DNA of 12,517 nt, from NCBI GenBank assembly GCA_036558305.1, contig DATBFX010000352.1, forward strand, positions 1-12,517, written 5' to 3'. Under the pieces are notes generated by a model. It saw only the letters and a program-made list of their open reading frames with translations, had not been told where the DNA came from and searched no databases. The translations under genes and the position numbers were made by a program. Each line of letters starts with the position of its first letter. Position 1 is the stretch's first letter. Of this stretch, positions 6,199 through 12,517 are shown one piece after another. This DNA is from DATBFX01 sp036558305 (lineage in GTDB: Bacteria; Chloroflexota; Chloroflexia; Thermomicrobiales; UBA6265).

Positions 6199-8520
6199 GT
6201 GGCAAAGCCGTTCAAGGGCGTCATCAACCTCGACGTCCGCGACTCCACCCCGGACTGGGAGCCGTTCATCCCGCCGCGGGCGCCAGAGGGAGCGCCGAAC
6301 GTCCTGATCGTTCTTTACGACGATACCGGCCTGGCCGCCTGGTCTCCCTTCGGTGGTCGCATCAACATGCCGACCCTGCAGCGCCTGGCCGACAACGGCC
6401 TGATGTACTCGCAGTGGCACACGACGGCGCTCTGCTCGCCGACCCGCTCCTGCTTCCTGACCGGCCGCAACCACCACCAAAACGGCATGGCCTGCATCAC
6501 CGAGGGCGCGATCGGTTACCCCGGCGCCAACGCGCATATTCCGCCTGAGTGCGGCACCCTGGCCGAAGTGATGCGCAAGGCCGGTTGGAGCACCTTCTGG
6601 CTCGGCAAGAACCACAACGTTCCCGTCGACGACCTTCATGCCGGCGGCACGAAGGAGACCTGGCCGCTCCACCAGGGCTGGGATCGCTTCTACGGTTTCC
6701 TCGGCGGCGAGACGAATCAGTGGTATCCCGACCTCACGGTCGACAACCACCAGATCGAGCAGCCATACACCCCTGAAGAGGGGTATCACCTCTCGAAGGA
6801 TCTGGCGGACAACGCGATCCAGATGATCCGTAGCGTGAAGGCGAGCGCGCCGTCGCGGCCCTGGTTTACCTGGTTCTGTCCCGGCGCCAATCACGCCCCG
6901 CACCACGTCGCCGCGGAGTGGGCGGACAAATACAAGGGTGCCTTCGACGACGGCTACGAGACGTACCGCGAGTGGGTGCTGCCGCGGATGATCGCGAAAG
7001 GCATCCTGCCCGCCGGCACGCAACTGACGCCGATGAACCCGATGCCGGAGGGCACCTATTCGCCCCTCGACGACGTCCGCCCTTGGGGCTCGCTCTCCCC
7101 GGACGAGAAGAAGCTTTTCTCTCGCATGGCCGAGGTGTATGCCGGTTTCTCCGAGTATACCGATCGTCAGGTCGGCCGCATCATCGACTACCTCGACCAG
7201 ACCGGGCAATTGGAGAACACGCTCATCTTCTATTGCGCCGACAACGGCGCTTCGGGCGAGGGAAGCCCCAACGGCTCGGTCAACGAGAACAAGTTTTTCA
7301 ATGGGTGGCCCGACGACATGGCGGACAACCTCGCCCACCTCGACGACCTTGGGAGCCCGGACACCTACAACCACTACCCAACCGGTTGGGCGATGGCGTT
7401 CTCGACGCCGTTCCGCATGTTCAAGCGCTACTCCTACCAGGGCGGCGTTTGCGACCCGCTCGTGATCCACTGGCCGAAGGGGATCAAAGCCAAGGGCGAA
7501 GTGCGCCACCAGTATCACCACGCGATCGACGTCGTCCCCACCATCCTCGAGTGCTGCGGTCTCGAATTCCCGGCGACGCTGAACGGGCACGAGCAGGTTC
7601 CCCTGCCCGGTCAATCGATGAAGTACTCGTTCGATGCGCCCGACGCCTCGACGACGAAGGAACGCCAGTACTACGCGATGCTCGGCACGCGCGGCATCTG
7701 GGCCGACGGTTGGAAGGCGGTCACCGTCCACGGCCCCACCTCGGGGATCGGGCACTTCGATCAGGACGAGTGGCAGCTTTTCCACACCGACGAGGACCGT
7801 TCGGAGGCGCACGACCTCGCTCTGGAAAACCCCGAGAAGCTGAAGCAGATGATCGCCATCTGGTTCGAGGAAGCCGATAAGTTCGACGTGCTGCCGCTCG
7901 ACGACCGGCGTCCGCCCGAGATCCTCGCCGATCCGCGGCCCCAGCCGGAACCGGACCGTTCCATTTTCGTCTACTACCCCGACACGGCCGACGTTCCCGA
8001 GTCGGTGGCGGCGAACACCCGCGGCCGTTCATTCCGTATCCTCGCCGACGTCGACATCACGAGTCCCGACGCCGCGGGGGTGATCTTTGCCCACGGCTCC
8101 CGCTTCGGCGGCCACGCCTTGTTCCTGAAGGACCAAAAACTCTGGTACGTCTACAACTTCCTCGGCATCCCGCCCGAGCAGCAGTTCGTCTCGAAACCGC
8201 TGTCACCGGGCAAACACGTGCTCGGCATGGAGTTCGTCAAGGAATCGCAGGGCGAGCACGGCGAGGCGCACGGGACGACCACCCTCTATGTCGACGAGCA
8301 GGCCGTCGCGTCCGGGCCGATGCGCACGCAGTTGGCCCACTTCACGCTCTGCGGCGACGGGCTCTGCGTCGGCCGCGATTCGGCCGACGCGGTCTCGAAG
8401 GAGTACCGGTCGCCCGCCAAGTTCACCGGTGGGACGATCTACCAGGTCGAAGTGAACGTCGGGGCCGACCAGTACGTCGATCTCGAACGGGCAGCGGCGG
8501 CCATGATGGCCCGAGAGTAA
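6199..8520 (+). CDS. Arylsulfatase (formylglycine-dependent, large form)
   Basis: A 773-residue type I sulfatase. The active-site signature CSPTR is at 79-83 in HTTALCSPTR; C79 is the residue converted to formylglycine. Other expected ligands are visible: D41-D42, R83, K137 and H139 (LGKNHN), H232 (GANHAPHH), D348-N349 (CADNGAS) and probably K409. The catalytic domain runs to about 600. The C-terminal ~170 residues form a beta-rich sandwich-like domain clearly diverged from those of the two neighbouring sulfatases. Size matches the large mycobacterial AtsA/AtsD-type enzymes (about 790 residues). There is no signal peptide, so cytoplasmic action is likely. The GTG at 6199 follows GAGGAGG at 6186-6192 with six bases of spacing; an in-frame TTG at 6184 would overlap that site. 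It hydrolyses sulfate esters by family; the natural substrate is unknown. Confidence 0.95.
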   Translation: MAKPFKGVINLDVRDSTPDWEPFIPPRAPEGAPNVLIVLYDDTGLAAWSPFGGRINMPTLQRLADNGLMYSQWHTTALCSPTRSCFLTGRNHHQNGMACITEGAIGYPGANAHIPPECGTLAEVMRKAGWSTFWLGKNHNVPVDDLHAGGTKETWPLHQGWDRFYGFLGGETNQWYPDLTVDNHQIEQPYTPEEGYHLSKDLADNAIQMIRSVKASAPSRPWFTWFCPGANHAPHHVAAEWADKYKGAFDDGYETYREWVLPRMIAKGILPAGTQLTPMNPMPEGTYSPLDDVRPWGSLSPDEKKLFSRMAEVYAGFSEYTDRQVGRIIDYLDQTGQLENTLIFYCADNGASGEGSPNGSVNENKFFNGWPDDMADNLAHLDDLGSPDTYNHYPTGWAMAFSTPFRMFKRYSYQGGVCDPLVIHWPKGIKAKGEVRHQYHHAIDVVPTILECCGLEFPATLNGHEQVPLPGQSMKYSFDAPDASTTKERQYYAMLGTRGIWADGWKAVTVHGPTSGIGHFDQDEWQLFHTDEDRSEAHDLALENPEKLKQMIAIWFEEADKFDVLPLDDRRPPEILADPRPQPEPDRSIFVYYPDTADVPESVAANTRGRSFRILADVDITSPDAAGVIFAHGSRFGGHALFLKDQKLWYVYNFLGIPPEQQFVSKPLSPGKHVLGMEFVKESQGEHGEAHGTTTLYVDEQAVASGPMRTQLAHFTLCGDGLCVGRDSADAVSKEYRSPAKFTGGTIYQVEVNVGADQYVDLERAAAAMMARE

Positions 8521-8617
8521 CTCCGCGGCCGCCGGTGCGGGGTCAGCCGGTTTGTTCCTTCGGGGCCCGATCCGATAGGAGCGTTTGATCGCGCACGGAT
8601 CCGCGAGGCGGTTCGGT

Positions 8618-8629
8618 CCTGGTACCAGG
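8618..8629. promoter_or_regulatory. 12-bp palindrome upstream of the small membrane-protein gene
   Basis: CCTGGTACCAGG is a perfect palindrome 56 nt before the ATG at 8686. It could be a repressor site, but a palindrome of this length can occur by chance in GC-rich DNA, and no promoter hexamers around it are convincing. Confidence 0.25.
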
Positions 8630-8685
8630 GACGCGGCCGGAAAGGCGATCGGCGGTGAAACGGAACCAAGCGAACGGGAGCCACC

Positions 8686-9096
8686 ATGAGTGAGTACGAT
8701 CCGACCACCGTCAAGCAACCCTCCGACTGGGCAGTCACCGGTTTCCTCTTCGCGGCGACGATGATGGTGATGGTCGGCGCCTTCCAGGCGATCGCCGGTC
8801 TGTTCGCCATCTTCGATGGGGAGTTCTACCAGACCCCGTCCCACTACTGGTTCGACATCAGCGTGAACACCTGGGGCTGGATCCACCTCATCCTCGGGCT
8901 CGTCGTCGCCTTTGGCGGTCTCGCGCTCTTCTCCGGCAAGGCGTGGGCCGGGATACTCGCGATCATCGTCGCGATGCTGAGCGCGGTCTCGAACTTTCTG
9001 TATATCCCGTACTACCCGTTCTGGTCGATCGTCCTGATCGCCCTCAATGTCTGGGTCATCTGGTCGCTGACCCGTCCCGGCATGATCCGCGCCTGA
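8686..9096 (+). CDS. DUF7144-like four-helix membrane protein
   Basis: A 136-residue protein with four hydrophobic segments (about 17-42, 62-82, 86-105, 112-128). The blocks WGWIHLILGL, FSGKAWA and NFLYIPYYPFW resemble a family of small actinobacterial membrane proteins I recall as DUF7144; the function of that family is not known. The N-terminal ~15 residues are polar. The ATG at 8686 follows GGGAG at 8676-8680. The gene sits between two sulfatase genes on the same strand, 165 nt after the first and 229 nt before the second. A stress or transport-related role is possible but nothing in the sequence shows it. Confidence 0.82.
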   Translation: MSEYDPTTVKQPSDWAVTGFLFAATMMVMVGAFQAIAGLFAIFDGEFYQTPSHYWFDISVNTWGWIHLILGLVVAFGGLALFSGKAWAGILAIIVAMLSAVSNFLYIPYYPFWSIVLIALNVWVIWSLTRPGMIRA

Positions 9097-9128
9097 CCGA
9101 CTCGTGCGCCAGGCGAGGCCCGGCATCG

Positions 9129-9159
9129 CACAAACGACCGTCTCGTCGTTCGCTTTGTG
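9129..9159 (+). terminator. Candidate terminator hairpin after the small membrane-protein gene
   Basis: An inner stem AACGAC (9133-9138) with GTCGTT (9145-9150) around a 6-nt loop can be extended by CACA with TGTG across a 5-nt bulge; alternatively CACAAA pairs with TTTGTG. It lies 33 nt after the stop at 9096 and is followed by GATTGG rather than a T-run. A weak terminator candidate. Confidence 0.35.
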
Positions 9160-9206
9160 ATTGGCAGCAGGATGAGGTTGTTCGGCCTACCGGAAGGTGG
9201 CAGGGC

Positions 9207-9241
9207 AAAATGCTCCTTTTCTGGTCCATTCCGGGCAATGG
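9207..9241 (+). promoter_or_regulatory. Recurrent 35-nt upstream element, copy C (divergent)
   Basis: It begins AAAATGCTCCTTTTCTGGTC and ends CGGGCAATGG, 84 nt before the sulfatase start at 9326. It matches copy B at 24 of 35 positions without gaps, with AAATG, TCC and the CGGG-ATGG end kept. GCAGGGC precedes it directly, as it nearly does in copy B. The homology is weaker than between A and B but the position before a sulfatase gene supports it. Confidence 0.42.
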
Positions 9242-9325
9242 CGCGGGGGCGTGATCGGGCTAGGGTTGAGGCACAGATTGACTGAGAGCGGACCCAGGTT
9301 ACAGGCTGGAACCAGGGGGGAAAGA

Positions 9326-11692
9326 GTGGCCGATCAGCATGACGTCTCGCAGCGGGCGAACCTCCCGATTCCGGACCAGGTCGCGCCGCACCTGACGACC
9401 TACGATGCGAAGGATCCCGACACGACGTTCCCGCCGATCACGCCACTCCGGCCACCCGAAGGGGCGCCGAACGTGCTGATCGTGCTGATCGACGATTGCG
9501 GCTTCGGCGCCTCGAGCGCGTTCGGCGGTCCGATCGCTACGCCGACGTTCGATCGACTGGCCGGCGATGGGCTCCGCTTCACCCGGTTCCACACGACCGC
9601 GCTCTGCTCCCCCACGCGGGCCGCCCTGCTCTCCGGCCGCAACCACCACACGGTCGGGATGGGCGGGATCACCGAGATCGCCACGTCGGCGCCCGGCTAC
9701 AACTCGCTCCGCCCCAACACGTGCGCACCGCTCGCCGAGACGCTCCGCCTGAACGGTTATTCGACGGCGCAGTTCGGCAAGTGCCACGAGGTGCCGGTCT
9801 GGGAAACCAGCCCCCTGGGGCCGTTCGATCGCTGGCCGACAGGCAGCGGTTTCGAACACTTCTACGGCTTCATCGGCGGCGAGACGAACCAGTCCTCGCC
9901 GGCGATCTACCGCGACACCGTCCCGGTCGAGCCCGACCGCACACCGGAAGAGGGCTACCATTTCACCGCGGACATGACCGACCGGGCGATCGAGTGGATC
10001 CGCCAGCAGAAGGCGCTGATGGCGGACAAGCCGTTCTTCGTCTACTTCGCGCCCGGCGCCACCCACGCACCGCACCACGTCCCAACCGAGTGGTCGGCCC
10101 AGCACACGGGGCGGTTCGATCGGGGTTGGGATGCGCTCCGCGAGGAGACCTTCGCCCGCCAGAAGGGGCTCGGTGTCATCCCGGCCGACGCCGAACTGAC
10201 GGCGCGACCGGCGGAGATCCCGGCCTGGGACGCGATCCCCGACGACCTGAAACCCGTGCTGGCGCGGCAGATGGAGGTCTACGCCGGGTTCCTGGCGCAC
10301 ACCGACCACCACATCGGGCGACTGATCGACGCGCTGTCCGATCTGGGCATCCTCGCCGACACGCTCGTCTACGCGATCATCGGCGACAACGGCGCCTCCG
10401 CCGAGGGCGACCTGCACGGCTGCTTCAACGAATTGATCAACCTCAACGGCGCCAACGCCTTGCAGACGACGGAGTTCATGGCCTCCCGGATCGAGGATTT
10501 CGGCACGCCGGAGGCCTACAACCACTACGCCGTGGGCTGGGCGCACGCGATGGACACGCCCTACCAGTGGACCAAGCAGGTCGCCTCCCACTGGGGCGGC
10601 ACCCGCACCGGCACCATCGTCCACTGGCCGAACCGGATCACGGCCAAGAACGAGACCCGGCACCAGTTCCACCACGTCATCGACGTCGCCCCGACCATCC
10701 TGGAGGCGGCCGGGCTGCCACAGCCGACCTTCGTCCACGGCGTTCAGCAGCGCCCAATCGAGGGCGTGAGCATGGCGTACACTTTCGACGATGCTGCCGC
10801 GCCGGAACGGCGCGAGACCCAGTACTTCGAGATGTTCGTCAACCGCGGCATCTACCACAAGGGTTGGACGGCGGTGACGCGGCACTCGACACCCTGGGTG
10901 ATCGAAGCGCTGCCGCCGTACGACGACGATGTCTGGGAACTCTACGGTCCGGACGACTGGACGCAGGCGCGTAATCTGGCGGCGGATCAGCCGGAGAAGA
11001 TCCGCGAACTCCAGCGGCTGTTCCTGCTCGAAGCATCGAAGTACAACGTCTTTCCCCTCGACGACCGGCGGGTCGAGCGGTTCAACCCCGACCTCGCCGG
11101 CCGGCCGCAGTTGATCCGCGGTACCTCCCAACTCCTCTTCGGCGGCATGGGCCGGCTGTCGGAGAACTCGATCGTCGTGCTCAAGAACAAATCGCACGCG
11201 GTGACGGCCGAGGTGGTCGTCCCGGATGGGGGGGCGACGGGGGTGATCGTCGCCCAAGGCGGCGCCTTCGGCGGCTGGAGTCTCTACGCCAGGGATGGCA
11301 AACCGGCCTACTGCTACAACCTGTTCGGGCTGCGGCAGTTCAAGGTCTACGGCGACACGCCGATCCCGTCGGGCGAGCACCAGGTCCGGGTGGAGTTCGC
11401 CTACGACGGCGGTGGGCTGGGCAAAGGCGGCACGGCGACCCTCTACCTGGACGGCGCGAAGGTCGGCGAGGGCCGCGTCGACGCGACGGTGCCGCTGGTC
11501 TTCTCGGCCGACGAGACCACCGACGTCGGCTCGGACAGTGCCACCCCGGTCAGCGACGACTACGGCGCGCGCGACAGTCGGTTCAACGGTCGCGTTCGCT
11601 GGGTGCAGATCGACCTCGGCGACGATGCCAACGACGCCGACCACCTGATCACGCCGGAGGAGCGGCTCAGGATCGCGATGGCGCGGCAGTAG
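9326..11692 (+). CDS. Arylsulfatase (formylglycine-dependent, large form)
   Basis: A 788-residue type I sulfatase, close in length to the large mycobacterial AtsA/AtsD enzymes. The CSPTR signature is at 94-98 in HTTALCSPTR, with C94 the formylglycine precursor. Other active-site residues seen are D56-D57 (LIDDCGFG), K152 and H154 (GKCHEV), H247 (GATHAPHH), D354-N355 (IGDNGAS) and probably K417. After the catalytic domain (to about 600) comes a beta-rich C-terminal domain (about 640-780) very like that of the partial sulfatase at 1-822, so those two are closer to each other than to the sulfatase at 6199. No signal peptide or membrane segment. The GTG at 9326 follows AGGGGGG at 9314-9320, five bases upstream. 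An in-frame ATG at 9211 and the GTG at 9197 would run through regulatory copy C and lack a ribosome site. Substrate unknown. Confidence 0.95.
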   Translation: MADQHDVSQRANLPIPDQVAPHLTTYDAKDPDTTFPPITPLRPPEGAPNVLIVLIDDCGFGASSAFGGPIATPTFDRLAGDGLRFTRFHTTALCSPTRAALLSGRNHHTVGMGGITEIATSAPGYNSLRPNTCAPLAETLRLNGYSTAQFGKCHEVPVWETSPLGPFDRWPTGSGFEHFYGFIGGETNQSSPAIYRDTVPVEPDRTPEEGYHFTADMTDRAIEWIRQQKALMADKPFFVYFAPGATHAPHHVPTEWSAQHTGRFDRGWDALREETFARQKGLGVIPADAELTARPAEIPAWDAIPDDLKPVLARQMEVYAGFLAHTDHHIGRLIDALSDLGILADTLVYAIIGDNGASAEGDLHGCFNELINLNGANALQTTEFMASRIEDFGTPEAYNHYAVGWAHAMDTPYQWTKQVASHWGGTRTGTIVHWPNRITAKNETRHQFHHVIDVAPTILEAAGLPQPTFVHGVQQRPIEGVSMAYTFDDAAAPERRETQYFEMFVNRGIYHKGWTAVTRHSTPWVIEALPPYDDDVWELYGPDDWTQARNLAADQPEKIRELQRLFLLEASKYNVFPLDDRRVERFNPDLAGRPQLIRGTSQLLFGGMGRLSENSIVVLKNKSHAVTAEVVVPDGGATGVIVAQGGAFGGWSLYARDGKPAYCYNLFGLRQFKVYGDTPIPSGEHQVRVEFAYDGGGLGKGGTATLYLDGAKVGEGRVDATVPLVFSADETTDVGSDSATPVSDDYGARDSRFNGRVRWVQIDLGDDANDADHLITPEERLRIAMARQ

Positions 11693-11701
11693 GGGACCGT
11701 A

Positions 11702-11731
11702 GCCTGCACCTCGTCGGCAGTGAGGGCAGGC
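11702..11731 (+). terminator. Candidate terminator hairpin after the third sulfatase
   Basis: GCCTGC (11702-11707) pairs with GCAGGC (11726-11731); after a bulged A, CCTC pairs with GAGG, leaving a 9-nt loop. The ten-pair stem begins nine bases after the sulfatase stop. There is no T-run. A smaller stem, TGCCG-AGA-CGGCA followed by TT, lies at 11736-11748 and could contribute. Confidence 0.4.
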
Positions 11732-11805
11732 GCCGTGCCGAGACGGCATTCCGGAAATGGATTCCGACTCGTCGATCGCAGCGCCGACATGGAGGGCCCC
11801 AAAGG

Positions 11806-12517
11806 ATGGCGACCGCGGTCCAACCGCAGCACACCTGGGGGACGCGGCTCGCCTCGGTCCTGCCGATCCTCGGCTGGATCAGGACCTACGACGCCTCGCG
11901 CCTGCTGCGACCGGACGTCCTGGCCGGCGTCACCGTCGCCGCCTTTTCGGTACCGGAGAGCATGGCCTACGCCGGACTGGCCGGACTCTCGCCGGAGATC
12001 GGTCTTTACGCCAGTATGCTGGCACTCTTTGTTTACGCCTTCTTCGGCACCTCGCGGCACCTCTCGGTCGGGACGACCTCGGCCCTGGCGATCATGGTCG
12101 GCGGTTCGCTGGGGGCGCTGACGTTTGCCAGCACCGATGACTACCTCGCCGCCGCCCAATTGACGGCCATCTTCGCCGGTGTCATCGCCGTCGTCGCCGG
12201 CATCCTCAAGCTCGGCTTCGTCGTCAACTTCATCTCGGAGTCGGTCCTGACCGGGTTCTCGGCCGGCGCGGCGCTCTACATCGCCTCCAGCCAGCTCTCC
12301 AAACTGTTCGGGATCGAGGGTGTCCAGGGGAACTTCTTCGAGCGCGTCTGGAATGTCCTCAAGCACCTCGGCGACACCAATGGCTGGACCCTCGCCCTGG
12401 GCATCGCCTCGATCGTCCTCTTGCTCGTCTTCGAGGAACTCTGGCCGCGTCTGCCGACCTCGCTCTTCGTCGTCGTCCTCGCCATCGTCCTCATGTACGT
12501 CTCGGACCTGGAGGACA
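11806..12517 (+). CDS. SulP-family anion (sulfate) transporter, N-terminal part
   Basis: The frame is open to the window end, giving 237 residues of a longer protein. The first ~35 residues are cytoplasmic and lead to RPDVLAGVTVAAFSVPESMA, then YAGLAGLSPEIGLYASML and FFGTSRHLSVGTTSAL: this is the conserved start and signature region of SulP permeases. Six or seven hydrophobic segments follow within the visible part, including FAGVIAVVAGILKLGFVVNF and GFSAGAALYIA. The missing part should contain the remaining helices and usually a C-terminal STAS domain. The ATG at 11806 follows GGAGGG at 11791-11796 with nine bases of spacing. By family it moves sulfate, bicarbonate or related anions across the cytoplasmic membrane. 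Placed 113 nt after a sulfatase, it may handle the sulfate released or supply sulfate; other anions cannot be excluded. Confidence 0.9.
   Translation, partial: MATAVQPQHTWGTRLASVLPILGWIRTYDASRLLRPDVLAGVTVAAFSVPESMAYAGLAGLSPEIGLYASMLALFVYAFFGTSRHLSVGTTSALAIMVGGSLGALTFASTDDYLAAAQLTAIFAGVIAVVAGILKLGFVVNFISESVLTGFSAGAALYIASSQLSKLFGIEGVQGNFFERVWNVLKHLGDTNGWTLALGIASIVLLLVFEELWPRLPTSLFVVVLAIVLMYVSDLED

Noticed and set aside
9197..9325. Upstream start adding 43 residues to the third sulfatase
   Set aside because: No ribosome site at 9197, a strong one before 9326, and the added part overlaps the 35-nt element.
9299..11749. 816-codon open frame on the minus strand opposite the third sulfatase, with similar long antisense frames at 6166-7812 and 989-2302
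   Set aside because: The plus-strand frames encode clear sulfatase and MFS families. The antisense products are Arg/Asp/Val/His-rich with no recognisable domains, as expected from the shadow of GC-rich codons.

Overview
This is a GC-rich bacterial window (about two thirds G+C by eye, codons mostly ending in G or C) with tightly packed genes. The large cytosolic-type arylsulfatases, GAP/Sap-family protein, DUF7144-like membrane protein and VapBC plus MNT/HepT pairs suggest a high-GC actinobacterium or a Thermomicrobia-like Chloroflexota. There is no rRNA or other phylogenetic marker here, so the lineage is an inference.

Layout. Positions 1-822 hold the 3' end of a first arylsulfatase, cut by the window edge. 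An intergenic hairpin and a promoter-like motif follow, then an MFS transporter (1031-2470), a second hairpin with the same promoter-like motif, and a GAP/Sap-family membrane protein (2537-3214). Next is a HAD-family phosphatase-like enzyme (3396-4340). On the opposite strand lies a compact four-gene toxin-antitoxin block (5994 down to 4350): VapB-VapC, then an MNT nucleotidyltransferase and a HepT-like RNase. After it come, on the plus strand, a complete arylsulfatase (6199-8520), a small four-helix membrane protein (8686-9096), a third arylsulfatase (9326-11692) and the 5' end of a SulP-family anion transporter (11806 to the window end). No gene-free stretch exceeds about 230 bases. No tRNA, rRNA, CRISPR array or insertion sequence was seen.

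How the genes may fit together. The sulfatases carry the formylglycine-type CSPTR active site and no visible signal peptide, so they probably act in the cytoplasm on imported or internal sulfate esters. The MFS, GAP/Sap and SulP proteins offer routes for moving sulfated compounds or sulfate across the membrane. The HAD enzyme may act on a phosphorylated product. This is a reading of gene context, not a demonstrated pathway. No formylglycine-generating enzyme is encoded in the window.

The most notable non-coding signals are two. First, a 35-nt sequence recurs, in the same orientation, 62-89 nt upstream of the HAD gene and of both complete sulfatase genes, which suggests a shared regulatory element. 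Second, two 40-nt hairpins, each with 11-bp perfect arms and 18 nt between them, sit 5-6 nt before an identical 12-mer TACTATTCGCCG. The vapB start is preceded by a perfect 10-bp inverted repeat that looks like its operator.
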